A stretch of 32,527 bases of DNA, from the NCBI GenBank assembly GCA_002067405.1, contig MVRP01000027.1, forward strand, positions 1 through 32,527. The letters run 5' to 3'. The position numbers were made by a program, and so were the translations under genes. Below, piece by piece: positions 1-6,977 of this stretch. Source of the stretch: Syntrophorhabdaceae bacterium PtaU1.Bin034. Lineage in GTDB: Bacteria; Desulfobacterota_G; Syntrophorhabdia; Syntrophorhabdales; WCHB1-27. Every line of letters begins with the position of its first letter. Within the stretch, counting starts at the first letter, position 1. Under the pieces are notes generated by a model. The model saw only the letters and a list, made by a program, of their open reading frames with translations. It did not search any database and had not been told where the DNA came from.

Positions 1-32
1 GTGAGAAGTAAGACAACCTTTGAATTATTCAC
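1..32 (-). CDS. Possible 5' end of a divergent gene leaving the left edge
   Basis: A GTG codon at 32..30 on the minus strand opens a frame that stays open to the window edge and reads VNNSKVVLLLT. An AGGAGG Shine-Dalgarno sequence (plus 41-46) sits 8 bases upstream, which is ideal spacing. Only about ten residues are visible, so no family can be named. An ATG at 37..35 has the same ribosome binding site but stops after two codons. If real, this gene is divergent from the serine recombinase and shares the promoter region at about 47-158. Confidence 0.35.
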   Translation of the reverse strand, partial: MNNSKVVLLL

Positions 33-166
33 CGCATGATCCTCCTTTGGAATTTTCTATGTGACTTCTTATTGTGCTGGACATATTCGTTGTTGTCCCC
101 TACACTGGGTTTATTAGCGCCTCTTTACAGAGAGAGGCTACGGTGAGGAGGTAAGCTTATGAAAAT

Positions 167-919
167 ATGGAGAAAAAAAAGATCGTAGCCGGTTATTGCC
201 GGGTGAGCACGTTAGAGCAGAAGAAAAAGGGCTATGGAATCGAGATTCAAAGACGAGAGATCGAAAGCTATTGCAGGAGCAATGGCCTTGTTGTTGACGA
301 CTTCTACATTGATGAAGCCAGAAGCGGTGCCACCGAGAACAGGAAAGCGTTGAGAAGATTGGTAAAGGATTGCAATGCCGGCAAGGTAAACGGGATCATT
401 ATCTCATCTTTAGACAGGCTATCCAGGAACCTCCGTTTAACTGAGAACCTCCTTTGGGACTTCGACCGCTTGGGCGTCACCATCTTCATAGCAGATATGC
501 CATACTATGACGGAAACAACAGGAAAGATGTGTTAATCAGGCAGATAAGAGCGGCAATAGCCGAGGAAAACAGAAAAGAGATTATCGAGCGGCTAAAGAA
601 GGGCAGGGAAGAAAGGATCAGAAAAGGCAGGATGGCTGGCGGGACGATTCCTTATGGGTATCAGAGAATCGGCAAGGAGATAATAAAAAAACCCGGCGAA
701 ACCGGGATCATCAGGCTCATATTCTTCCTCCGCGACCAATTAGACAGCACTCGGAAAATAGCAGATTATCTCAACGACTTGGACCACCGAAGAAGAAACG
801 GCACTCCCTGGACCCAGAGACAGGTCTGGGCCATATTGAACCGGGAAGAGTTATACAAAAAAGGGATTGTCAGATACGGGGAATCGCAGGGCAAAAACCC
901 TGAATTTATTGTTATTTGA
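167..919 (+). CDS. Small serine recombinase (resolvase/invertase family)
   Basis: Site-specific DNA recombinase, 250 residues. The N-terminal resolvase domain (about 6-145) has the catalytic serine in YCRVST (Ser14) and the active-site block SSLDRLSR (Asp83, Arg84, Arg87). A 'recombinase' domain starts near residue 158 (GGTIPYGYQ). The protein ends at the position where longer family members have a GxHxPII-like motif and then continue with a zinc ribbon and coiled coil. It is therefore either a naturally short member or a truncated large recombinase. The start is not straightforward: AGGAGG at 146-151 is best spaced for an ATG at 159, which opens only a 9-codon frame overlapping this start, while the recombinase ATG is 15 bases from it. 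A short hairpin (GCCTCT...AGAGGC) lies just before the ribosome binding site. It probably belongs to a mobile or accessory island. Confidence 0.85.
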   Translation: MEKKKIVAGYCRVSTLEQKKKGYGIEIQRREIESYCRSNGLVVDDFYIDEARSGATENRKALRRLVKDCNAGKVNGIIISSLDRLSRNLRLTENLLWDFDRLGVTIFIADMPYYDGNNRKDVLIRQIRAAIAEENRKEIIERLKKGREERIRKGRMAGGTIPYGYQRIGKEIIKKPGETGIIRLIFFLRDQLDSTRKIADYLNDLDHRRRNGTPWTQRQVWAILNREELYKKGIVRYGESQGKNPEFIVI

Positions 920-1119
920 GGGTTAAGTCTCTCTTTGTAAAGACAAGCTGAAGTCTAAATATGTATATCTATGAAGACGGAGGGAAGTCAAGGGAAATCA
1001 GACTTGCTGCGCCACCATCATCGTTCTCGTTTTTATTTATAGAAATTCGATGATTCCCAGGATAAGATTTTTCAAAATGACAAAGCTGATTATTTTGCTG
1101 AAATGAGGGTTCCTTATCC

Positions 1120-2382
1120 ATGGAAGGCATTAGGCCCGAAGATTTAGGCGCAAAGGGGGAAAGCTTTTTTAGGATTCTCTGCAAGGACATTGGCTTTGTT
1201 GTCAACCAGGCGGATGACGACAAAAAAGGCTGGGATTACGAAATAGAACCGGCTAACCGAAATATTGTTGACTACTCAACGCAATCTCATCCTGTATATA
1301 GAATTCAGGTTAAGTCGACCTCTACTGGAAAGAATAGTATTTCCATTGCCTATTCGAATCTATTTAACCTGATCAAGTATAATGGCGCTTCGTTTATATT
1401 TTTTGCTAAGTTTTCAGAAGGGAAGCTCGGTGCTCAAAGTGCTTTTCTTTTTCATGTTGATGAATCTTTTGCAAGAACAATCATGAAGGAAGTGAGAGAA
1501 AAAGAAGTCGAAGATAAAAGTTTCGCGCTCAACAAGAGAAAGAGAACGATCAAGATAAATAAATTTCAGGAAATACAGCCTCTAAATGGAACAGGATTAA
1601 AGACAGCGCTTGAACGCAGCGTAGGCAACAATTATTTAGCGTATGCAGAACAGAAGATACGGTACCTCAAGGAGTTTCAGAAAGAAGGTCAAAAGAAGCA
1701 ATTCACCATTACATTGAGAAGCAAATCCGCTTTAGAGGCCATGGCTGATTGTTTTCTTGGGTATGACCAAGAATTCAAGACGGACACTAAATCCTACAAT
1801 GCGCCATTTGGCATTCCTGACAGGAAACCCTTTTCAGACATCAAGAACCACGCATCGTCAATAAAGCCGATACATGATCAGCTGCCGAAGACAACAGTTT
1901 ACTTAAGAACATCGAAATTCGGAAAACAGCTCGAATTCAATGGAGTGCTGTACGCAGTGCCTAAACAGTTGCCTAGAGCCTTCGCCAAAATGCGGGTAGC
2001 CACGTCCTTATTTGACGTGCTTATTGATCTGGGCAATATGCGTTTTAGTATTAATTTCCAAGATATCTTTAATGCCGACCTTAAGGTGCCTCTCAAAGAA
2101 TTGTATCAAGTGCTTTTGTTCTTGGAAGAAAGCCAGAATGGTAATGAAACATATGTAAAGCTCAAAAGTGGGCAGGCGGAAATGCCCTATATAAAATTTG
2201 GCACGCCGAATCTTGAAACACTTCCTGCTGCTTCTCATAGCATCTTCAAGGCGGTTGAAGCGACATATCTCAAATGCTGTGATCTTAATGTGGATCAAAA
2301 AATTATTTCGACTCGGTCTGTGCTTGAACGGCTTGGTCATTTTCAATTATTGAGTTTTGTGGGGTCAAACATACGATCCTGA
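1120..2382 (+). CDS. DUF4365-like PD-(D/E)XK nuclease-fold protein, N-terminal part of a split gene
   Basis: 420 residues in this frame. The N-terminus has the pattern of DUF4365 / restriction-endonuclease-like domains: Glu14 in GAKGES, Asp39 in GWDYEIE, and Gln63-Val-Lys65 in YRIQVKST, matching the E...D...QxK core of PD-(D/E)XK nucleases. The rest (about 150-420) is mixed alpha/beta and not recognised. The ATG at 1120 has GAGGG about 10 bases upstream. The frame appears to be broken near 2355-2366: the last residues (GSNIRS) look random, whereas the next frame continues with plausible protein sequence to 2668. Removing one G from the GTGGGG run would join both parts into a protein of roughly 515 residues. 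The nuclease activity is inferred from the motif only. DUF4365 domains often occur in accessory or defence loci, which fits the recombinase and Fic neighbours. Confidence 0.6.
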   Translation: MEGIRPEDLGAKGESFFRILCKDIGFVVNQADDDKKGWDYEIEPANRNIVDYSTQSHPVYRIQVKSTSTGKNSISIAYSNLFNLIKYNGASFIFFAKFSEGKLGAQSAFLFHVDESFARTIMKEVREKEVEDKSFALNKRKRTIKINKFQEIQPLNGTGLKTALERSVGNNYLAYAEQKIRYLKEFQKEGQKKQFTITLRSKSALEAMADCFLGYDQEFKTDTKSYNAPFGIPDRKPFSDIKNHASSIKPIHDQLPKTTVYLRTSKFGKQLEFNGVLYAVPKQLPRAFAKMRVATSLFDVLIDLGNMRFSINFQDIFNADLKVPLKELYQVLLFLEESQNGNETYVKLKSGQAEMPYIKFGTPNLETLPAASHSIFKAVEATYLKCCDLNVDQKIISTRSVLERLGHFQLLSFVGSNIRS

Positions 2383-2668
2383 ATATGTTCTTGAATTTGA
2401 ATCAACAGGAAATGGTCCTTTAGATAGCAATGCGGTATTATTTAAGTCCTTTATCCGATTTGAAGAAATCACCCTTGGATTTATTAGCGTTTTCTTTGGT
2501 CGAATTGAACGCATTCGGGAAAATACATTTCTTGGGCGATTTAATCGTTCTGAACTCCTCGGTGATTATGTGTTAGAGGCTTTAATTGATGCAGATGGAA
2601 CTCTTGAAGCTGAATGCGATGGACATGTGGACGCTTTATCGAAAAAAGGATTTATAGTATTAAAATAG
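2357..2668 (+). CDS. C-terminal part of the split DUF4365-like gene
   Basis: An open frame of 103 residues, shifted by one base relative to the preceding ORF and overlapping its last 26 bases. Its only initiator is a TTG at 2357 with no Shine-Dalgarno sequence, and an in-frame stop sits at 2351. It is therefore unlikely to be an independent gene. The sequence (QTYDPEYVLEFESTGNG..., later GRFNRSELLGDYVLEALIDADGTLEAE) is rich in predicted beta strands and reads as the natural continuation of the upstream product. Either the gene is a recent pseudogene, or there is a sequencing error in the G run, or (less likely) a programmed +1 frameshift. Confidence 0.5.
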   Translation: MWGQTYDPEYVLEFESTGNGPLDSNAVLFKSFIRFEEITLGFISVFFGRIERIRENTFLGRFNRSELLGDYVLEALIDADGTLEAECDGHVDALSKKGFIVLK

Positions 2669-2722
2669 TATCGGAGAAAAGGACTAAATAGCTGACAAAC
2701 TACAGATGACAAATCTATAAAT

Positions 2723-2932
2723 GCCTGCAATCCCCGCGCCGCTCCTCCCCCGCCTTGGTTCCCCCCTCTGGACACCCCTCTCCGAGGCGCCCCTACCGTA
2801 ATCTGAATCCCCAAAGCGGGGAAACCCATCCTTCTCCACCGGACTTTCGGTAAGGATGCGGCGGAGCCTCTTTTGGGAGATGATAGCACTGCCCACGGCC
2901 CCCGGACAGCCCTTCGGGGCGCGGGAATTGCA
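2723..2932. other. GC-rich structured intergenic island
   Basis: About 210 bases of very GC-rich sequence set in AT-rich flanks, between the split DUF4365-like gene and the Fic promoter. Several local hairpins are visible: CCCC-AAAGC-GGGG at 2809-2821, ATCCTT..ACCG/CGGT..AAGGAT at 2828-2857 with a 4-base bulge, and GCCC-TTCG-GGGC at 2909-2920, a UUCG-type tetraloop. Open frames on the minus strand have Arg/Gly/Pro-rich products without recognisable domains, so I do not call a gene. It could be a dispersed repeat or a structured RNA. No family was recognised. Confidence 0.4.
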
Positions 2933-2956
2933 AAAAGCTCAGTACTCTTGCCTCTC

Positions 2957-2984
2957 TTGACAAACCCATACAATCATATATAAT
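2957..2984 (+). promoter_or_regulatory. Sigma-70 promoter of the Fic gene
   Basis: TTGACA at 2957-2962 and TATAAT at 2979-2984, both perfect consensus hexamers, 16 bases apart. Transcription would begin near 2991, giving a leader of about 28 bases before the Fic ATG at 3019. No clear Shine-Dalgarno sequence is seen in that leader. The -10 box lies inside the 14-base motif that recurs after the gene. Confidence 0.7.
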
Positions 2985-2991
2985 CGTATAT
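2978..2991. repeat. 14-base motif flanking Fic, upstream copy
   Basis: ATATAATCGTATAT overlaps the -10 box of the Fic promoter. It matches the copy at 4100-4113 in 13 of 14 positions and is a partial palindrome (TATA..TATA). The position would suit a repressor or autoregulator; the Fic protein has a C-terminal winged helix that could bind it (inference). Confidence 0.5.
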
Positions 2992-3018
2992 AGTTAACTG
3001 CATATCCAAAACAAGACT

Positions 3019-4074
3019 ATGAATAACAAATTCGACAAAAGACTCGCCACTATCCCTTCCGAGATCATCACCAAAATAGCCCGGATCGATGAACTCAAAG
3101 GACGGTGGATCGGTGGACTACAGCTTAATCCCCAGGCCTTGGGCCGTCTCAAACGGTCTGTTTTGGTGACCTCCACGGGTTCTTCTACCCGTATCGAAGG
3201 GGCCAAGCTCTCTGACGAGGAAGTGGAAAAGCTGATGATGGGCGTTAAAACCAAGAGGTTTGCGGATCGAGACGCACAGGAAGTGCAGGGATATTTTGAT
3301 TTACTTCAGAACCTCTTTGATTCCTGGAAGACCATCAAGTTCAGCGAGAATACCATAAAGCATTTCCATAACGAACTCGTGAAGCACGTGGACAAAGACC
3401 AGCGACACCGGGGCGACTACAAGAAGGTTGAGAACACGGTCGAGATGTTCGACCGCAGTGGTAAAAGCCTGGGCATCGTGTTTCAGCCGACCAAAGCCTA
3501 CCTTACTCCCAAAGAGATGCAGGAACTTATGGAGTGGACTGAAGCGGCATTTGTCCAGAAGAAATATCATCCTCTTCTTATCATCGGCAATTTCCTCGTA
3601 GAGTTCCTCAAGGTCCATCCCTTCCAGGACGGCAATGGAAGGCTGTCCCGCATCCTCACCAATCTCCTTCTCCTCAAGGAGGGTTATCTTTTCGTTCCTT
3701 ACGTTTCCCATGAGAAGCTGATCGAAGACAACAAGAACGACTACTACCTTGCCCTCCGCAGACGTCAGACCACCTTCGGCAAGAAAAAGGAAGATATCGT
3801 TCCCTGGCTCGACTACTTTCTCGACATTGTGCTCAGGCAGTCAGAAATGGCAATCGGACTCTTGGAGACAGAAGACGTTGAGAAGCTGCTCTCTCCCAAG
3901 CAACTTGTTATCTGGAAGTATATCCAAGACAAAGGAGAAGCGGCACCTCTTGAAATCAGCCGGGAAACGAAAATAGCCAAACCGACCGTGATTCAGGCCC
4001 TCAACAGGCTCATGAAGCTTGGGAAGATTGAAAGGATTGGCATGGGGCGCGGGACGAGGTACCGGAAGCGGTAG
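3019..4074 (+). CDS. Fic family protein (class II, autoinhibited) with C-terminal winged helix
   Basis: 351 residues. Fic enzymes usually transfer AMP from ATP to a hydroxyl side chain of a target protein. The full catalytic motif HPFQDGNGRLSR is at residues 200-211. The inhibitory helix motif (S/T)xxxE(G/N) is present N-terminally as Ser56...Glu60-Gly61, the class II arrangement in which the glutamate blocks ATP binding in cis. The N-terminal domain (about 1-110) matches the Fic_N type seen in housekeeping-like Fic proteins. Residues about 290-351 form a winged-helix DNA-binding domain (SPKQLVIWKYI...KPTVIQALNRLMKLGKIERIG). The gene has its own near-consensus promoter and stands alone, without an antitoxin gene beside it. 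Target unknown. Its winged helix plus the flanking 14-base motifs suggest autoregulation. Confidence 0.9.
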   Translation: MNNKFDKRLATIPSEIITKIARIDELKGRWIGGLQLNPQALGRLKRSVLVTSTGSSTRIEGAKLSDEEVEKLMMGVKTKRFADRDAQEVQGYFDLLQNLFDSWKTIKFSENTIKHFHNELVKHVDKDQRHRGDYKKVENTVEMFDRSGKSLGIVFQPTKAYLTPKEMQELMEWTEAAFVQKKYHPLLIIGNFLVEFLKVHPFQDGNGRLSRILTNLLLLKEGYLFVPYVSHEKLIEDNKNDYYLALRRRQTTFGKKKEDIVPWLDYFLDIVLRQSEMAIGLLETEDVEKLLSPKQLVIWKYIQDKGEAAPLEISRETKIAKPTVIQALNRLMKLGKIERIGMGRGTRYRKR

Positions 4075-4099
4075 CTCTTGGCGCTGGCGGGCGCAGACC

Positions 4100-4113
4100 A
4101 TATAATCGGATAT
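4100..4113. repeat. 14-base motif flanking Fic, downstream copy
   Basis: ATATAATCGGATAT, 26 bases after the Fic stop codon, differs from the promoter copy (2978-2991) at one position. It lies inside a wider inverted repeat CCATAT...ATATGG (4098-4125). Possible second operator, or a junction mark left by insertion of the Fic gene. Confidence 0.45.
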
Positions 4114-4188
4114 AATTCAATATGGTTTGGAATAGATGATTTATCCGAAGTCGTGAAGCCGGCGGAAACGAACCGGATTTACTTGGTA

Positions 4189-4235
4189 TTTCATTTCTCA
4201 TGATATACGCCTACAGTATATTATGAGAAATGAAA
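4189..4235 (+). repeat. 20-bp inverted repeat with 7-base loop
   Basis: Arms 4189-4208 and 4216-4235 pair over 20 positions with a single mismatch, which is a G-U wobble in plus-strand RNA. The loop is GCCTACA. The right arm overlaps the U-tract of the minus-strand terminator at 4232-4264. There is no T-run on the plus side, so it is not a classic terminator for Fic. It may be an operator, an RNA structure or a recombination site. Confidence 0.55.
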
Positions 4236-4264
4236 AAGACCGCCCATAATGTTCTATGAGCGGT
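4232..4264 (-). terminator. Rho-independent terminator on the minus strand
   Basis: On the minus strand ACCGCTCATA-GAACAT-TATGGGCGGT forms a 10-bp stem with a 6-base loop (one G-U), followed directly by CTTTTTC. This is a textbook terminator. The only minus-strand sequence ahead of it is the short remnant at 4427-4531, so it appears to be an orphan left by a deleted or interrupted gene. Confidence 0.6.
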
Positions 4265-4426
4265 GGGGGCTTTGGTGGGAAATCCAAAAGAACAGGGTTG
4301 ATTTTAAACAGTTTTTATCGGGTAGGTGAAATCAATACAAATTGTAACTACGCAATAACAAAGAACTTTTTGTCAGCGACACCGACTTCAAAACCAGTAG
4401 CTTTTCGGTAATTTTCAATTTCTTCT

Positions 4427-4531
4427 TCATGATTTGCGCCTTAGATTTGCCGTTGGGGGGCAGGACCAGTTAATAACACGAAGGGAGATATTTCCGGTTT
4501 TGGGGTAGGTTTTGGGGTATGTTGTGTTTTT
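4427..4531 (-). pseudogene. Remnant of the 3' end of a minus-strand gene
   Basis: A 34-residue open frame without a start codon ends at a TGA (4429..4427). It reads TYPKTYPKTGN then ISLRVINWSCPPTANLRRKS. The duplicated TYPK comes from a perfect 12-base tandem repeat (GGTTTTGGGGTA twice on the plus strand). It is followed about 160 bases later by a strong minus-strand terminator, so it may be the tail of a lost gene, for example an integrase. The family cannot be shown from so short a piece. Confidence 0.25.
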
Positions 4532-4548
4532 TTAACTCATATAACGTA

Positions 4549-5036
4549 ATGATCACTGTTCCGCTATACAGCGGGAGATTACAAACGAATCCTTCCGCCG
4601 GATGGACGAGCGTATACGCCAAAGCCATTAATGCGAAGGGTGATGTCGTAGGGGGTGGAAGCAGGGCTGGTTCTGAGCAGACAAGAGGTTTTCTTTACAC
4701 GGGCAACAACACACGGAACTTATGCCGCCCGGCTGGCAGGCGGGAGCCTGGGCGGTCGATGTCAACAATAAAGGGGTGGTGGTGAGAAACGGCTTCCCGG
4801 TTAAGTGGAGCTCGCCGCCGAGGAAATCCTTTCTGTACGACGCACGGAAAGGCACCTATACAGAATTGATTGCGCCTACAGAGGTTTTTCGGGTTTGACC
4901 TTCGGCAAGGACTTCTTCGTTGATATGGTCCTCGCCCGACGGCGTCACGTGAACACAGCGCTTCTCCAGCGGCAGAATGGACGGTTTCGGTGATATCGCT
5001 TACAGCAATGGCATGTTCGTAGGGTCGGTGATATAA
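4549..5036 (+). pseudogene. Decayed HAF-repeat extracellular protein gene
   Basis: Fragments of HAF-type repeats (pattern A-x-x-IN-x-x-G-x-x-VG) are seen in two frames. Frame one, from ATG 4549, reads GWTSVYAKAINAKGDVVGGG then RGFLYTGN. After a frameshift at about 4705-4722 the sequence continues as WAVDVNNKGVVV, then KSFLYDARKGTYTELIAP. Stops at 4896-4898 and 4950-4952 interrupt this second frame, and a last piece FGDIAYSNGMFVGSVI ends at 5034-5036. One frameshift plus two nonsense codons make it a clear pseudogene. HAF repeats occur in secreted or surface proteins of unknown function. No signal peptide remains, so the 5' end is probably missing. Confidence 0.65.
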
Positions 5037-5066
5037 GAGGCCGGGGCCTCGTAGCCCCGGCCTCTT
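5035..5066. terminator. Strong hairpin between the HAF pseudogene and pckG
   Basis: A perfect 13-bp stem, AAGAGGCCGGGGC (5035-5047) with GCCCCGGCCTCTT (5054-5066), and a 6-base loop. It lies 20 bases after the pckG stop on the minus strand and overlaps the end of the pseudogene on the plus strand, so it probably terminates in both directions. The flanking T-runs are short. Confidence 0.65.
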
Positions 5067-5086
5067 GATGGTAATTACTTGTGAAG

Positions 5087-6859
5087 TTATTGGCCCAGGT
5101 TTGCTTTGAGTTCTTCCAACCTCTTGCTGAGTGCTTTCGGCAGCCGGTCGCCGAACCGGGCATAGAACGTCTCTATCTCCGCTGCTTCCTTCCGCCATTC
5201 GTTGATGTCTACTTCGAATAGCTTGTCAATCGTGGAGCCGGGCAGTGAAAGCCCCTGGAGGTCGAGGTCATTCAAGTGAGGCATCAACCCTACGGGTGTT
5301 TGTCTGGCATCCACCTTCCCCTTTATTCTATCGACCATCCACTTTATAACCCTCGAATTGTCCCTGAACCCCGGCCAGATAAACTTGCCTTCACCGTCCT
5401 TCCTGAACCAGTTGACGAAGAAGATTTTTGGATTCTGGGTGGACTCAGCACCCATTCTTAACCAGTGGCCGAAATAGTCGGCCATGTTATAGCCGCAGAA
5501 GGGAAGCATTGCCATCGGGTCTCTTCTTACCAGCCCTGCCTGACCGGTAGCGGCCGCAGTAGTCTCTGATCCATTGGCTGAAGCCCTGAATACTCCGTGC
5601 TCCCAATCAAACGCTTCGCACACGAGAGGTATTGTATTCGATCTTCTGCCTCCGAATATTATTCCGGATATGGGAACACCCTTCGGATTATCCACCTCAG
5701 GAGAAAGGGTCGGGCAATTGTAGATGGACACCGTAAAGCGGGAATTGGGATGGGCCACATTGGCGCCGCTCTTTTTGTCGTAGGGTCTTCCCTGCCAGTC
5801 CAGCATTGGTTCGGGAATATCGTCCGTCAAGCCCTCCCACCAAGGAGAATTCGTCTTCTCGTCAAGGCCGGTATTGGTAAATAAAGTGGGGTAGAATTTA
5901 TTGTTCCTGAGTGTCTTCATCATGTAAGGGTTTGTCTTATCGGATGTGCCGGGCGCCACGCCGAAAAACCCGGCCTCAGGGTTTATGGCGTAGAGCCTGC
6001 CATCCGGGCCTCTGTTGATCCACGCGATGTCATCACCCAGGGTCCATACCTTGTAGCCCTCCATTATGGGATCGAGCATTGCGAGGTTTGTCTTCCCGCA
6101 GGCAGACGGAAACGAACCGAGGAGATAGGTGATATCGCCCTCAGGGTCCTGAACACCCATGACGATCATATGTTCCGCGAGCCAACCCTGCTGATATCCC
6201 AGGTAAGACGCAATGCGAAGGGAAATGCATTTCTTTCCGAGGAGGGCGTTCCCTCCATAGCCTGATCCGATGCTCATTACCAGGTCATCCTGCGGAAAAT
6301 GCATTATATACCTTTTCTCGGGATCCAGTTCGCCGATTGAGTGAAGTCCCTTCACGAAATGCCCTCTGGAATTGATAATATCGAGGACCCTCGCGCTCAC
6401 CCTGGTCATAATGTACATACTGACCACCACATAGACTGAATCGGTTATCTGAACACAGGGTCGTGCGTAGGGTGAATCGGGATGGCCCATCATGTAAGGG
6501 ATTACATAAAGGGTCCTGCCGCTCATGCAGCCGTCAAAAAGAGGATTGACCAACTTCAATGCCTCTTCAGGGTGCATCCAGTTGTTGTTGGGACCCGTAT
6601 CTTCCTTCTTCGGCAGGCAAACGTACGTCAGATGTTCTGTTCTTGCCACATCCGTCGGATGACTCCTGTGAAGATAAGAATTGGGGAAAGCAGCAGGGTT
6701 GAGAGGCTGAAAGGTATTGTGAATCCCTATCTTCTCTTCTTTGATGCCCACATTTACAAGGGCCTTCATTTCTTCTTCCGTACCCCGGACCCAGTATATT
6801 TTGTCGGGCTTCGTGAGTTTCGCCTGTTCCTGTACCCATTCTTCCACGATATCCGCCAC
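5087..6859 (-). CDS. pckG: Phosphoenolpyruvate carboxykinase (GTP)
   Basis: Converts oxaloacetate and GTP to phosphoenolpyruvate, CO2 and GDP, a key gluconeogenic step, and can work in reverse in some anaerobes. 590 residues, the usual length of GTP-dependent PEPCK. The kinase-1a P-loop is FPSACGKTN (250-258), the kinase-2 segment GDDIAW is at 275-280, and the region around 194-206 (VMSIGSGYGGNAL) is characteristic of the GTP family. The start is a GTG at 6859, chosen because AGGAGG lies 5 bases upstream. A GntR/FCD regulator gene is 118 bases upstream on the same strand, with a hairpin between them, so expression may be linked to it. The gene is intact and has core-genome character. Confidence 0.97.
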   Translation of the reverse strand: MADIVEEWVQEQAKLTKPDKIYWVRGTEEEMKALVNVGIKEEKIGIHNTFQPLNPAAFPNSYLHRSHPTDVARTEHLTYVCLPKKEDTGPNNNWMHPEEALKLVNPLFDGCMSGRTLYVIPYMMGHPDSPYARPCVQITDSVYVVVSMYIMTRVSARVLDIINSRGHFVKGLHSIGELDPEKRYIMHFPQDDLVMSIGSGYGGNALLGKKCISLRIASYLGYQQGWLAEHMIVMGVQDPEGDITYLLGSFPSACGKTNLAMLDPIMEGYKVWTLGDDIAWINRGPDGRLYAINPEAGFFGVAPGTSDKTNPYMMKTLRNNKFYPTLFTNTGLDEKTNSPWWEGLTDDIPEPMLDWQGRPYDKKSGANVAHPNSRFTVSIYNCPTLSPEVDNPKGVPISGIIFGGRRSNTIPLVCEAFDWEHGVFRASANGSETTAAATGQAGLVRRDPMAMLPFCGYNMADYFGHWLRMGAESTQNPKIFFVNWFRKDGEGKFIWPGFRDNSRVIKWMVDRIKGKVDARQTPVGLMPHLNDLDLQGLSLPGSTIDKLFEVDINEWRKEAAEIETFYARFGDRLPKALSKRLEELKANLGQ

Positions 6860-6904
6860 GGCAACCTCCTGATAGTCGAATTTTAAGCGGAGAATTTTAA
6901 CACA

Positions 6905-6945
6905 CCTCTTCCTGACCGATCAAGTGAAGATCGATCAGAAAGAGG
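6905..6945 (-). promoter_or_regulatory. Hairpin between gntR and pckG
   Basis: Arms 6905-6921 and 6929-6945 pair over 17 positions with two mismatches that become G-U pairs in minus-strand RNA, with a 7-base loop. The following sequence (TGTGTTAAAATT) is only weakly U-rich. It may end or attenuate the gntR transcript, or act as an operator for pckG. Confidence 0.5.
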
Positions 6946-6977
6946 CAGTTTCTGTTGTTTGCTGCTCGCTTGAGAAC

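Noticed and set aside
2566..2973. Minus-strand frame of 135 residues over the GC-rich island
   Set aside because: The product is Arg/Gly/Pro-rich without recognisable domain, overlaps the end of the split nuclease gene and has no ribosome binding site; it is explained by composition.
3019..4074. Fic gene as the toxin of a FicT/FicA toxin-antitoxin pair
   Set aside because: No small antitoxin gene with the inhibitory motif lies beside it, and the inhibitory motif is in the protein itself, so it is a class II Fic protein.
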